From positions 36,174,611 through 36,238,610 of the forward strand of contig NC_092576.1 of NCBI RefSeq assembly GCF_037975245.1: DNA of 64,000 nucleotides. The letters are read 5' to 3'. The position numbers and the translations under genes were made by a program. Shown here piece after piece: positions 12,856 through 24,199 of this stretch. This stretch comes from Apostichopus japonicus. Lineage: Eukaryota; Echinodermata; Holothuroidea; Aspidochirotida; Stichopodidae. The notes below the pieces were generated by a model. It was not told the origin of the DNA, made no database searches, and saw nothing but the letters and a program-made list of their open reading frames with translations. Positions within the stretch are counted from its first letter, which is position 1. Each line of letters starts with the position of its first letter.

Positions 12856-15372
12856 TGTATATAAATAAGTATATTTATTGCTGGAGCACTGTATGAAGTT
12901 ATATGAAATATGGTTCCCCATTTAAGGGCGCTATCGCCGCTGTGTCCATTCATGTTGTAATGTTTCAAATATTCATCAGAGAACATTTTATTGACACATT
13001 TCACTTGCGACATCAAAAAATACCGTGTTTATCAAACTATTATCAGGAGATATACCACTGCGTCTTCAATGTATGCACAAATATTATTTAGGTCAGTCCG
13101 AATAACACTTAAAGCAAAATTTAACTTTAGAGACACATTTTATGTAAGCTGACAATACTGCGGAAAAGAATGTTAATTTGCGATGATTACTGTAAATCTA
13201 AAAAAAAAATAGTCAACCTTTTTATGTGTATGTCTTAACGAGATTTTGATGATGAATGAACTAACATATTTTTTGTTTGTTTACTTATTCGTGGGTCTGT
13301 TTCTGCGTTATGAGATTAACTAAATTCGCAGCAACTACACTCTAAAAACAAAAGAGTGAATTTTCACTCGTTTGGAGTGAATTCTCACTCTTTCTGAGAG
13401 TGTAGTGAGTGATCACTCCATGAAGAGTGAAATTCACTCTTTCAAAAGAGTGAGAATGTTCACTCCTTCAAAGAGTGAGCTTTTCACTCTGAAAGAGTGG
13501 GCTTTTTCACTCTAGAAAGAGTGAGAATCACTCTTTTAAAAGAGTGAATTTCACTCTTTAAAGAGTTAATGATATTTTACAGCTGATTTTGAGGGACGGG
13601 ATTGATAGAATGAGTTTGAGACTCAATGGAAAGGCCCTATCTATTCACAGAAATATTGCTAAACAAGGATGCATCCAAAGATCAAGACAATGGAATGGGC
13701 TACTACGCTGATGATAAGACGATTTACTAGATTTAGACACTGTTAACAAATATAAAAAGGACAAAGACAACAATTTATGGTACTAAATATATATTAAATA
13801 GTGAAAATGATACCAAGTTTCACAAACACAGAATGAAGCAAAATTACAAACATACAAAGGCACAAAAATATGCAATGAATGATTCACTCACCCCACTTGT
13901 ATGTTCCTCTCATACAAATGTGATTTTCTTATAATTAAAAAATAATTCTAGTTACGTCTATGAAACATGTACCAGAGTGTGCTGGCAATACCTCAAAAAT
14001 GTTTTTGCAAATAACTCAATCTTACAATTTCAATTTGCAATATGCAAACATTTATCATTTTCGAACTCGTTTTGGCGTCTTTATAAATCTGTGAAAAATG
14101 TATGAAGAACAACAATCACACTGGGATACTACTGTTTATGACTGGTGAACCGATATTTTACAGCAAAATGGTTAATTCCTGACAGATAGTAATTAAACGC
14201 TCCATCCTATGTACATCTCAACCCGTCAACCCTCTGGGTGGCAACACTTTTAGGTTTAGAATAGTAATTTATGCAAACATTTGAAAGGAAATTAACTCAG
14301 TACATGCCACGTATTATTAATTCATATTAAGGCACTAGTAAATATATTTAAATAAAAAAAAATATCTAAATATTTTAACTATGGGAATTGGATCACAACA
14401 ATTCAATTTGCTTTTTGAAAACAATACCCACCTAAAAGAATTTCATGTTATAGGGTACTCATAACAGAGTTTCAAAGTTCAAAATAATGGTGGCGTCTGA
14501 AAACAGTCTAAGAGTGTCCAATTTTTAAACAGATGCATTTAGACCGGGAGCCCAGAGGGTTTGGTTAGCTGGGAAGGTAACCAATTGCCTTGTACATCAC
14601 AATGTTCACAGTGCATTCCTGTATATGAAACCAGACGACTGGCAAACCGGCTGTGGTGGGTGTGGCTGGGAGAGCAATTTTAAAGTCACCTAATAGCTAA
14701 CCTAGATCAGCTTTCATGGTAACCACATCAAAGTAAGTACAATGTGTCAGGTATGGCCCCAAGAGCAACAAATGGCCATCGCCAGTAATTATTGGTGGTG
14801 GGGTACCCCTACCAGTCATCAATAATTGACCCCTCACGGCTGACCTAGGTCAGCTCATGAGGTAACCAGTTGAAACCTACTGGAAAATGATGGTTAGGAT
14901 TTCAGATACAAGGGATGGGCATTGCCAGTGATTTTTATTGGTGGGGTACCCCTGCCAGTAGACCCCCAAAATGCCCCTCCCCTCATTGACCTAGGTCAGC
15001 TCATGAAGTAACCAGTTGAAAACATACATATATATTATTAGCTATTGCTATTCATGATAGTTATGATTGAACATTGCAATTGTTTGTCGTCCGAAGTTGA
15101 TTGTTTCTACTATTATTTTGTAATTTTTCTTTCAGGAAATTTCCCCTTATTCCGAATTTTCCACCTGTGAATAAATGTATCCAAAAACAACCTGGTAATT
15201 CTGCTGTCTCTGTTTCAGTTTGTGACGTTACATCTTGATACGTGAAATAACAAAAAATCATAAAGGAAAACGTTCATTAAGAAAAAACAATTCCTGGACC
15301 TTAGCTGCATTAACTTCTGGCCCATTACTCATAGGCCTAACATTAGAGATAGGCATAGGCCTTACCCCCGAA

Positions 15373-15443
15373 CACAGGCACTCGTAACGTTATGTAGGCG
15401 TGTTTATATACTATACACCTACATAACGTTACGAGTGCCTGTG
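15373..15443. repeat. Perfect 26-bp inverted repeat with 19-nt loop
   Basis: The left arm 15373-15398 (CACAGGCACTCGTAACGTTA then TGTAGG) is exactly complementary to the right arm 15418-15443. It lies inside the TA-target element and overlaps a spurious minus-strand open frame. Confidence 0.9.
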
Positions 15444-15634
15444 CCTCCAAACAACTAGCCAATGTGTTAATGTGTATGGTACCAAGCCTAATGTTAAATG
15501 TTTCCGCTACACTGTTAAGCGTAACGTTTAAGAGCCTAGCCAATCGACTGTAGGCAACGACGACCTGCGGCCATGGCAACCTTCTAAATTCTATATAATT
15601 TCACGTTCTTTCAACATTTGCTTGTTAACCTTAC

Positions 15635-15698
15635 CTCCAAACAACTGAATACCATCACGTCCAAATCCGCTTTCTTCAAGCCACTGCGAAACTGACAT
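15635..15698 (-). CDS. Possible first exon of transposon gene, SAM-domain-like N-terminus
   Basis: On the minus strand an ATG at 15698 opens MSVSQWLEESGFGRDG followed by IQLFG and runs into the splice donor GGAG|GTAAGG at 15635. The W-L-E-x-x-G-F-x-x-x-x-I-x-L-F spacing is that of the first helices of a SAM domain. It sits about 310 bp inside the right end of the element and reads inward, as expected for an element gene. The next exon is not confidently visible, though TTCACAG at about 15175 on the same strand is a candidate acceptor. Twenty-one codons is too short to prove a domain. Confidence 0.4.
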
Positions 15699-16768
15699 GT
15701 TTTAAGATGTAAAACGACAAGAACGAGCGAAGGCAAACGAGTAAAAAAAATGGCGTAACTACAAATTTTTCTGTATTCGAAGAAACGCGTACTGACTGAT
15801 TGGTTGATCCTTCACTCCAAAGTAAGAGTGAGCGTTCTTAGCATTTGATTGGCTCATTTGTTCACTCCTTTGTAAAGAGTGAATATTAAGTACTTTAGCT
15901 TTGAAATACGAAGATTTCTGTTGTCTAATGGAGTGAATTTCCGCTCCTTTGGAGTTAAATTTTTTTCACTCTGTGAAAAGAGTGAAAAGTTCACTCTTTT
16001 GTTTTTAGAGTGTACGGTACTGCAGTTATCAGTTTTTCTATGATTAGTTTAAGAAACTCGTTGGATTTTAGAAGAATATATCACTCACACTTCCCTTTAT
16101 TATACGACGACCCCCTCCTTTTTTTAAGCGCCCTTGATAAGCCGGACATTCCTTCATGTTGAAATTATGTTGATAATGGTCGTTTAATTTCATTAACTAT
16201 TATGGATAATGTAAGAGCAAATAATTGCATGATTTACTGTTTGTAAAGTTTCTTCCATCAGATAAAGTTGGAAAACATGTCAAGTTACATCAGCGACATA
16301 TGTCTCTTTGAACATGAATAGTGTGGTGCCGTTTCTGAGCACCCGACAATGGACAGAACGGGCTGGGTGGAAAAGAAAAGCGGAGGGGGTTGGGTATTGG
16401 GGTTGGTCGAGTTGAAAACATGAAACAAAGCAGTACTTAAACTTGCCTATTTCATGTTGCCCCAGTGTAACAATTTATTACCAGTTTACTATTGAGGGGT
16501 CGACGTCATAATAGCACCTGCTTTGAGACTTTTGAAACCGGAATTAAACTTCTGACCTTTAAGAAAAAGCTTCCATCATACCGCTTTACTTGTTTTCAAA
16601 CCTTTCCGTAGCCGGTGTGTTCCTGATCCTATCAAAACACTATACTGATATGTGAGGTTGATGTATTGCGTTCTACGGGTTAATCTTTATACTGCCTTAC
16701 CAAGATAGTGACAATTAAAGGAGGATGTAATGGCAAATGACTGATTCTATTTCTTTCTCTGATTATAG

Positions 16769-16845
16769 ACTAACTGACTGTCTGCTGCCCTCCCCGATAT
16801 CCATCGGACCATCTCTATCCACACTGAAATCTCGGGGAGTGAAAG
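16769..16845 (+). CDS. Internal exon 'b' (copy 2)
   Basis: A 77-bp exon between CTGATTATAG and AAAG|GTAAAG, phase 2 in and phase 1 out. It encodes LTDCLLPSPISIGPSLSTLK then SRGVK. It shares the LxxCxLP-x-x-I core, length and phase with 3333-3409, and is nearly identical to the duplicate exon at 61437-61513. The upstream ORF that starts before the acceptor is accidental; the AG at 16767-16768 is the acceptor. Confidence 0.85.
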
Positions 16846-18793
16846 GTAAAGTTCCTATTGAATGTTTGATTAGTGTCTTTCCATGTATCGTTTTGTTCAC
16901 AGTTCAAAACCATTGCCGTAGTCGTGTATTGATAGATTTTTAGTTTCAGTCAAACTAAAACCTTATTACCGGGCGTCATTGCCTGTTGCAGTAAACAAGG
17001 ACAGATATTCATTAGTCAGAAACTTTGTGAGATATCATTTATTTCTTGATGTTGTAAAGTACAGCATGTATAGGGTAGGATTGTATTTTGCAACAAGTTC
17101 AGTAAATTGGTTTTCTTGATAAAGTCAATCTGCTGCATGAACAGACACTGTCATAAGCCATCACGACCCTTCATTGTTTAAACAAGTACATATAACTGTG
17201 TACTGAGCCCTCATACAGAAACCAATACAATAATATATTAAAGAAAGGCTTTCTGATTGCTTATGTTATTAGATATAACACTAAATACAGTATCATAAGA
17301 AGCGATTTAAAGATAAGGAGACGGAAAGTGGTCTGGTTGGCAGGTCTTAGTTTTTCTTCGGTACTATGGTGGCTCAAGTGGGACACTGGAAATGTTGTTC
17401 TTTTATACCGAAAATTCAGAATCTCAATCTAAAATTTCAGGTAATTTTTCTCTAATTGTCAACTATTTATAATAAAGAAGCACCGATGAAATGTCGACTT
17501 TTTTCACAAAAAGTAGACTAACTCATCGAAATTTGGATGTTGTTTGTCAACAAGTCTACTTTGTTTATTATGACCGTAAATACGTGTTTAATTGATGTTT
17601 ATAACTGAAATTGTTAAATTGAGAACAAAAGTTCCTTATAGACCCATCTATTCAAATTTCACTTCTATGTCAGACTGGTAGATTCAGTCAAAAAGTTGAG
17701 AAAAGTCGAAACACGACGGATAAAGAAACGTATGGAAATGAACTCGCACCATTACAGAGTTGCGACTAATGAACCAACTGTATGATCTAGCACTGCCTTG
17801 TAATGCGTCCTTTAGTTAAACATACAATGAAGGGCAAAAGATTAATTCTGTACCCCCATCGCGAAAAACATATTTGAAAAGTGTTGGTATCCGCCCTTTG
17901 GCGTGGTATTGTGCTATGAATATACGGCTATGAAAACGCTGAAATACTGACAAACACTATTAGATGGTTTCAAAATTAAACACAGTGACACATGTATTGT
18001 AACATCGTTAAAACTTTAACACTAGCAGACTAGTTACATTGTGGGGTATTTGTGAAATAAGTAAATGTCTCTTCTTTTCCTAACGATTAAGATCTTTCCT
18101 GATTAAAGGCGAAGTAAGGGTACTTTATCTTGATATACCTGCTGTATCGCAGTGTGAGTTAGATATGCTCCGTGTTCATTACGGTAGATGATCAAGGTAT
18201 ATGTACAATGACGTTCAGGGTTTGAGACTTGACTGAATGGTAATCACTAGCAATTCTAAACAACTTTTTGATCAAGGTCAAATAATGCAGAAAAAACAAC
18301 AAATTACACTTTTAAAAATGTGTGATGATCTTATCGTGTCACATTCCAAAAGATTTATAGTTTTGAAATACGTACTACACTTGTGTTGTCTACAGCAATG
18401 CATTGTCACGAAGAAATATTCTTGTATAATATTTCATGGTAGCTGCGTGCTAACCAGGTACTGGAACGGATACGGGGATTCATGCGAAAATCTACAGTGT
18501 CAGTTTGTTGTGTGTAAAATGTTTTCTCAAGTGAAGCTCACCTACAGTATGTCCGACTTCACAATCCTCCCCAAACTTACTATTCTAAAGAACATGTGAC
18601 ACCATGACAACCCACAACATTGTCAGCGGAAGAAAGAATAGCATCCCTAGAGACAATAAAGGTCTTAATAAAATGTGATATGGTTTTTTCTGTTGTGTTT
18701 TGTTGAAATTGTATCATTCACTGATACATCTTTGATATTCTTTTATTCGTTATAGCCTATATATTGTTTATTATTCTTATTTGTTTCTTACAG

Positions 18794-18864
18794 TTTTCTG
18801 GAAACCTGATGCTCGTAAGTCTCATGAACGTTCTAAGCTCAATCTTGACTCTGGTCGTTGGCAA
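18794..18864 (+). CDS. Internal exon 'c' (copy 2)
   Basis: A 71-bp exon between TTTCTTACAG and CAA|GTAAGT, phase 1 in and phase 0 out. It encodes V-FWKPDARKSHERSKLNLDS then GRWQ. The closing L-x-SGRW corresponds to LISGQW in exon c copy 1, and this copy is five codons longer. It follows exon b' by 1.9 kb and keeps the frame open. Confidence 0.78.
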
Positions 18865-19139
18865 GTAAGTAATCATTGTATAATTATTGTGTTATTTTAT
18901 TTGTTTTAATAACATATCGATATTGTAATAACTAGCATGAGCATTAAAATACCACTGGCATGTTTCCCCAGACGTGTATAATTCAGTGCACGCCACTGCA
19001 TTGAACACAGCGTGGCTTAGTCAAAGTAACTAACAGAAAGTGACGTCATCCGATAAACTACCTATAACTGTGATATAAATAATGGTTTAATTGAGTCATA
19101 TATCAGTTTTCAGTTGATGGTTTACTACTAACATGCACA

Positions 19140-20530
19140 GAGGGATTAATGGCATGTAGTCTGCAAATATTAGTTTACAAGCAAAGGATGGATTAAAGGG
19201 ATGTGGTAAACAAATATTACTAAATTTTGAAGTCGGTGGATGAGAATGATGTAGTCAACAAATAGTACTTACATATGCTGAGTGGAATAATGGGATGTAG
19301 TCAATAAATATTACTAAACATACCATGGGTTGATAAAATGTATATAGTAAAACACGTACTACTTTAACATGCTATGAATGAATTAAATTGTTGTAGTCAA
19401 GAAATATTACTAAGCATACATTGGGTTGAATAAAGGGATGTGGTAAACAAATATTACTAAATGTTGAAGCACTGGCGGATCCAAGGGGGTGGCCAAGGGG
19501 GTGGCCATGGCCCCCCAAAGGTGAGCCAGAAAGTGTTTCCGAACATCCGCTAAATCATATGATTGGAAATTAAAAAAATCGAGAGGAATAGCAGTGGTAG
19601 ACTAGTCTAAACCTTTTCGTTTTCTGGTTTAAAATTAAATGCAGAGCTCCCAACTGACCGGCAATTCGCGGGAATTAGACCCGCATTCTAACACCCAAAC
19701 CCGCTGACCCGCACAAGCGTCCGAAAAAGCCGCATTGTAATTGTCAACTATACATAAAAAATTTGCATCAAATTTTGACTTTGCAACCATCATTTCTTTA
19801 GCATTTAGCATAATAGAGTATAAAACCTCCTTTACAGCATCATTTGAACCTCAAATTAGCCTATAATTATTTTCATTGGGGCGAGCAGCGAACATTTTCA
19901 TGCCACGGGAAAGAATGAATTATCACCTACTATTCAATTTATTGATGTTACACACAAAAAAAATGCATATTTCTCAGAAAATTTTGGGTGACAAAAGCCT
20001 TTCTAAGTGCCATCATTTTACATGTAGGCATCACCAGGATTCCAAAAAAAATAAATCAAAAGGGGAAGGGGGACACCCCCTCCCCTTATACCCCTCCCCC
20101 AGGACGGCGATTCGTGGCATGGACCAGCATTTGCCTTCTCAAGAGTTGGGAGCTATGTAAATGTATGAGCATGAGGATTTACAGTTTAACACCATTTTGC
20201 AGTTACAGGCTGGTTGTAAGAAATTTATAACCTATGAGAAATAAAATTTCTTGAGAAAGATGATCCCAACTTTGTTTTATAAATATTTTAGAAAATTACA
20301 CCTGGGAAACATTTTTTTAGAAGTAAATTAACATCACCATTGTACACTTTTGTCGCACCAAATTGCATCTGAGGGCATTCAGCAATAGGAAATTTTAGAC
20401 CCCTCCCCCATATCACTCTAATGCCACTTTGGCCCCTCCCAAACAAAGGCCCTGGATCCGCCAGTGTGTTGAAGTCGGTGGATTAGAATGATGTAGTGAA
20501 CATATTACTTACATATACTGAGGGGATTCT
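19140..20530. repeat. Degenerate ~57-60-bp tandem repeat interrupted by a hAT-like element
   Basis: Words such as AAATATTACTAAACATAC, GGGATGTGGTAAACAAATAT and GTCGGTGGATGAGAATGATG recur between 19140 and 19469 and resume at 20467-20530. It is intronic. The duplication around 19196-19260 is an uninterrupted version of the same repeat that is split by the transposon at 19470. Confidence 0.75.
19470..20466. mobile_element. 997-bp non-autonomous hAT-like element
   Basis: The termini are CACTGGCGGATCCAAGGGGG and the near-exact complement ending CCCTGGATCCGCCAGTG. They are flanked by the 8-bp direct repeat TGTTGAAG (19462-19469 and 20467-20474). The CA...TG ends and 8-bp duplication fit the hAT superfamily. 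Internal frames (for example 19876-20160) show no transposase motif, so it would need a transposase supplied in trans. Confidence 0.9.
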
Positions 20531-21608
20531 GAGTCGGTTAATGTAATATCGTTAACAAAAGTATTCAATACGCACTGGTTAGATTGTAGTGATGATACAT
20601 ATGATAAAGCGTAGATCGTGTGGTTTAAAATGACATAAATTATTGACCATGACAGGAATGGATTATTGGCATAACAACAATAATTTGTGATTCAAGTAAT
20701 GTTGTAAGCAATCATTGCTAAAGTACAATGTGAGGTTTGGATTTATGTAATAAACATTAATTAAACAGCGAATTGATTACAGTAATATACGGTCAATGCT
20801 TAGTCTGTGCCTTTTCTGTTAGCTCAAGTTCCAGGATCAATGAATTTCTAACATATTAACAATATTGTACATAACTCATGGTGCAGAGTGTATTGGTGTT
20901 TAACGCGTGGTCTAAATTTCAAAGCAGTTAATGTATCGTATAGGAAAGTGTAGCAAGTATATTGGGGAAGTTAGGTTCGCAGCGGTCAGGGAGAGTCTAC
21001 AGTCTTGGGGTCCGGGATCATTTGTTGGATCGCCCAGGAAAATGTGGATTTGGCCGGGGCGCAAACCTATTGTTTTATTTTGGGCCCGACATGGCCCTCG
21101 ACGCCCCCAAGAAACAAAACTGATGTAATACGTGATATTCTGTACTATTAACGATCCAGGGATTGGAATAGAGGGAAGAAGTTCACAAATATAATCATAT
21201 ATTTTATACAGTTACAACATCCAAAGAATAGCCAGGTCCAATACGGTACTCTGGATTAAGTTTCATGAATTACTAGTATACTATATTACATGCCTAACAG
21301 TGAGAGGTTTACAGCCATGGAGAGAACAAATATAACTAAACAATCATTAAAATATTGGTTTAAATGACGAAGTGAACACAAACTTCTCACCTTCCAATGA
21401 CTAGGGTAAAGTGATAGTAATCAATCATATATCTGTAGCAATCCAATCAAGCACTCGGTAACTAAAGGTACATTCAAAACAAAACACATTCTATAACAAT
21501 CCAACCAAGCGCTTGGTAACGCAAGGTACACACACACATATATCTAAACTTATCTAATGAGCGACTGAAAGCAAGCCAGAAAACAAGTTTAATTAATCAT
21601 CCAGCAGA

Positions 21609-23972
21609 AATATGAAAATCTTATTGAAAATCTTATTGAAAATCTTATTGAAAATTGAAAATCTTACGTCTGTTTTAGACGATCATGCCCCACTGATCAC
21701 TAAAGCCGTTAGTGTACGCAAAATGAAACCTTGGTTTACAACAGAACTTAAAAAGCAAAAACAATTGGTGAGAAACAAAGAGCAAATTTGGAAGAGAAGG
21801 AAATCTGCTGAAACGTGGACATCTTTTAGAAACGAAAAATCAAAATATTCTTCCATGCTGAAGTTGGCAAAAGAAAATGTTATTAGCGACTCAATTCAGG
21901 AAATCGGCAAAGACACAAAGCGCCTTTACTCGCTGGTTAAAAGAATCACCGGTCAAGAAGCTAATAACCCATTACCATCGGACTTTCGAGATGATGATAC
22001 GCTTGCAAATAGTTTTGTTGATTATTTTCTACAAAAGATCACAAGTATAAGAAACGACCTTCATGACAATGAACTTTACAAGCCGCCCATGAGAGAAATA
22101 TCGCAAAATCTTACTGCCTTTACAATTGTGACAGAAGATGAACTTGCTAGTATTATAAGCAGTATGTCATCGAAAACTTGTCAATCTGACATCTTACCAA
22201 CACCACTCTTGAAGGCTGTCTTGGGAGTGGTCATAAGCCCGCTTACAAAGATTGTAAATTTTTCTCTGGAAAATGGTATGTTTGCTAATGAATGGAAAAA
22301 AGCAATCATTCGACCATTAATCAAAAAGCATGGCGTGGGCTTACATTTGTCAAACTACAGACCAGTAAGTAATCTCCCTTTTCTTTCCAAAGTAGTCGAA
22401 AAAGTGGTACTTGGACAGTTGAATTCGCACTTTCAGTCATCGGCTCCTCTTCCATCATATCAATCTGCATACCGAGCTAATTTCAGCTGTGAGACTGCTC
22501 TCGTAAGCTTATTGGACGACTTGTTATGGGCCATGGAGAAACAGCAAGTGACACAAATGTGCTTGATGGACCTTTCGGCTGCGTTTGATACTGTAGACCA
22601 CAAAGTGTTATTGGAAGTGCTAGGAAATGAATATGGGCTTGGTAAAATTTCTTTAGAATGGTTTGCAAATTATCTCTCTGACAGACAATGTTGTGTAAAT
22701 ATCAATGCGTCATTATCATCTTCCAAAAGACTGGATTTCAGTGTCCCACAAGGAAGTCTGTTAGGACCTGTTTTGTACTCGGCATATGCAAGCACATTGC
22801 GATACGTCATTCCGGATTCATTCCAATTACATGGCTATGCGGATGATCATGCAATTAAACAATCGCATAAACCAACCTTCGATGAGGCAAACACAGTCAG
22901 AAATGAAATTTCAACAACTATGAGGGATGTGAAAGTTTGGATGGACCAGAATAGACTAAAACTGAACGAAACTAAAACTGAATATATACAAGTTGGATCG
23001 AAGAAATTATTATCTAAGTGTGCTTTAGACAGTATTTGTATCAATAACACTACCGTAAATAGTTCAAATTGTGTAAAATATTTAGGCGCATATCTGGACT
23101 CTCATTTAACGTTGAAGACTCACATTGCTGCCAAGTGTAGAGCTGCCATGGCAGGACTTCGACTTGTAAGAAACATTAGACATTTACTAACCAAGGATGC
23201 ATGCCATACTATTGTTTTAGGACTAGTGATAAGTCACTTAGATTATGCTAACTCCCTCTATGCTAATCTACCAAATGTTGTTATTATGATGCTTCAGAGA
23301 ATTCAAAACATGGCTGCCAAACTTGTTCTGAAAAGAGGAAAGGAGGATAGTGCTTCTGAAGCTTTAAAGGAGTTGCATTGGCTTCCCATCAGACAAAGAA
23401 TTCTGCACAAAATATTAACGCTGGTCTTTAAATGTGTTGTTGATAAATCTGCTCCTCAATATCTTATATCTAGATTCACTTTAGCACCACAATCTAGTAG
23501 GTCTCTACGTTCAAATAATATTCTTTATAAACTGATCATTCCACGAACACAGAGGGCCACTTTTGCTTCAAGAGCAATAAGTGTATTTGGCGCCGAGCAA
23601 TGGAATAAATTACCTAACCATGTCAAACATTCTGAGAATCTTGCAATTTTTAAAAGAAAACTCAAAACATATTTATTTCCTGGCTAATCACTTTTATATT
23701 CAATTTTTCAATTTTTGTATTCTTTATATTTCATATTTTTGAATTTCTCTTTTACATTTTATATAACATTTTGCATTTTCTATTTTTCTCTTTGAATTTC
23801 ATAGCAATTGTATATTTTTTTGTACATTCATCTAGTATATTTTTCTACGCCATTTGAGATCTTATTTTCTTATGAATGGTTTTTCTATCTTTGTATTTTG
23901 ATGTTAAGCGCAACCGAAAACTTTGTTGGGGTTGCGCTATATGAAATTCAATAAATAATAATAATAATAAAT
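21609..23972 (+). mobile_element. 5'-truncated non-LTR retrotransposon (CR1/L2-like)
   Basis: The element comprises the RT open frame, a T-rich 3' UTR, a terminal stem GCGCAACC...GGTTGCGC (23907-23938) and a 3' tail of AATAAT repeats (23947-23972). The stem followed by a short microsatellite tail is typical of the CR1/L2 group. It lies in the intron between exon c' and the terminal exon, in the sense orientation. The endonuclease part is missing, so it is a dead-on-arrival 5' truncation. The 5' boundary is uncertain because it begins in a 12-bp tandem repeat. Confidence 0.85.
21612..23687 (+). CDS. Reverse transcriptase ORF of the CR1/L2-like LINE (partial, open)
   Basis: A frame of 691 codons without a stop. 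Reverse-transcriptase landmarks in order are NYRPVSNLPFLSKVVEK (about residue 247), DLSAAFDTVDHKVLL (about 319), VPQGSLLGPVLY (about 377) and the catalytic box YADD (about 409, followed by H). The C-terminal region contains ELHWLPIRQRI and ends in EQWNKLPNHVK and KTYLFPG, both characteristic of CR1/L2/Rex-type LINEs. The N-terminal apurinic endonuclease domain is absent. The initial MKILLKILLKILLKI is made by a 12-bp tandem repeat (AAAATCTTATTG) and is unlikely to be the natural start. The lack of stops implies a fairly recent insertion. Confidence 0.92.
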   Translation: MKILLKILLKILLKIENLTSVLDDHAPLITKAVSVRKMKPWFTTELKKQKQLVRNKEQIWKRRKSAETWTSFRNEKSKYSSMLKLAKENVISDSIQEIGKDTKRLYSLVKRITGQEANNPLPSDFRDDDTLANSFVDYFLQKITSIRNDLHDNELYKPPMREISQNLTAFTIVTEDELASIISSMSSKTCQSDILPTPLLKAVLGVVISPLTKIVNFSLENGMFANEWKKAIIRPLIKKHGVGLHLSNYRPVSNLPFLSKVVEKVVLGQLNSHFQSSAPLPSYQSAYRANFSCETALVSLLDDLLWAMEKQQVTQMCLMDLSAAFDTVDHKVLLEVLGNEYGLGKISLEWFANYLSDRQCCVNINASLSSSKRLDFSVPQGSLLGPVLYSAYASTLRYVIPDSFQLHGYADDHAIKQSHKPTFDEANTVRNEISTTMRDVKVWMDQNRLKLNETKTEYIQVGSKKLLSKCALDSICINNTTVNSSNCVKYLGAYLDSHLTLKTHIAAKCRAAMAGLRLVRNIRHLLTKDACHTIVLGLVISHLDYANSLYANLPNVVIMMLQRIQNMAAKLVLKRGKEDSASEALKELHWLPIRQRILHKILTLVFKCVVDKSAPQYLISRFTLAPQSSRSLRSNNILYKLIIPRTQRATFASRAISVFGAEQWNKLPNHVKHSENLAIFKRKLKTYLFPG

Positions 23973-24199
23973 ATCAGATTAATGTATTCCTATACTTAAC
24001 ATAACGCTAATCGTTGAGGGTAAGGATTGAGTGATTAGAGGACACAACACATTACTGACTTATTAGTCTTTTTTGTTATAATTTCTACTCTTATATATAA
24101 TAAATAGAATCAGCCCCCCCCCCCTAAAAAAACGGGGATTAAATGACTAATACTCACACATTTTGTTTACATTAGTTTTCTTCTATTTCTGTCCTGTAG

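Larger units (their letters stand above)
13338..16012. mobile_element. 2.7-kb TIR transposon with TA target site and subterminal palindromic arrays
   Basis: The ends are perfect inverted repeats (CACTCTAAAAACAAAAGAGT at 13338; the complementary sequence ends at 16012) flanked by TA (13336-13337 and 16013-16014). Just inside each end lie arrays of AGAGTGA / TCACTCT in alternating orientation (13356-13566 and about 15810-16000). Internally there is a 26-bp-arm hairpin (15373-15443), a two-unit repeat around 14800-15025 sharing GACCTAGGTCAGCTCATGA, and a possible first coding exon on the minus strand (15635-15698). The duplicate locus has no such insertion near 60593-60594. No transposase catalytic region is readable, so this copy is probably internally deleted. 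The TA target would suit Tc1/mariner-type biology, but the family is not assigned. Confidence 0.88.
8574..17782 (+). repeat. Segmental duplication, copy 1 (intron a'-b' plus exon b')
   Basis: From TGTCTGGTTTTAAATCGT at about 8574 through exon b' to TA at 17781-17782, this interval is colinear with 57327-62425. Matching landmarks include GACCTGTCAATCGCGCGGTA, the 93-bp identical block 11283-11375, the exon at 16769, and the sequence ending GAGTTGCGACTAATG. Homology is interrupted by lineage-specific insertions: 9507-10206 and 13338-16012 here, 59998-60357 in the other copy. The stretch contains no exon other than b'. Confidence 0.9.

Noticed and set aside
18237-18599. 120-codon + strand open frame between exons b' and c'
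   Set aside because: No domain, no paralogue, and no splice-consistent relation to the flanking exons. Its length is possible by chance in a 2-kb intron.
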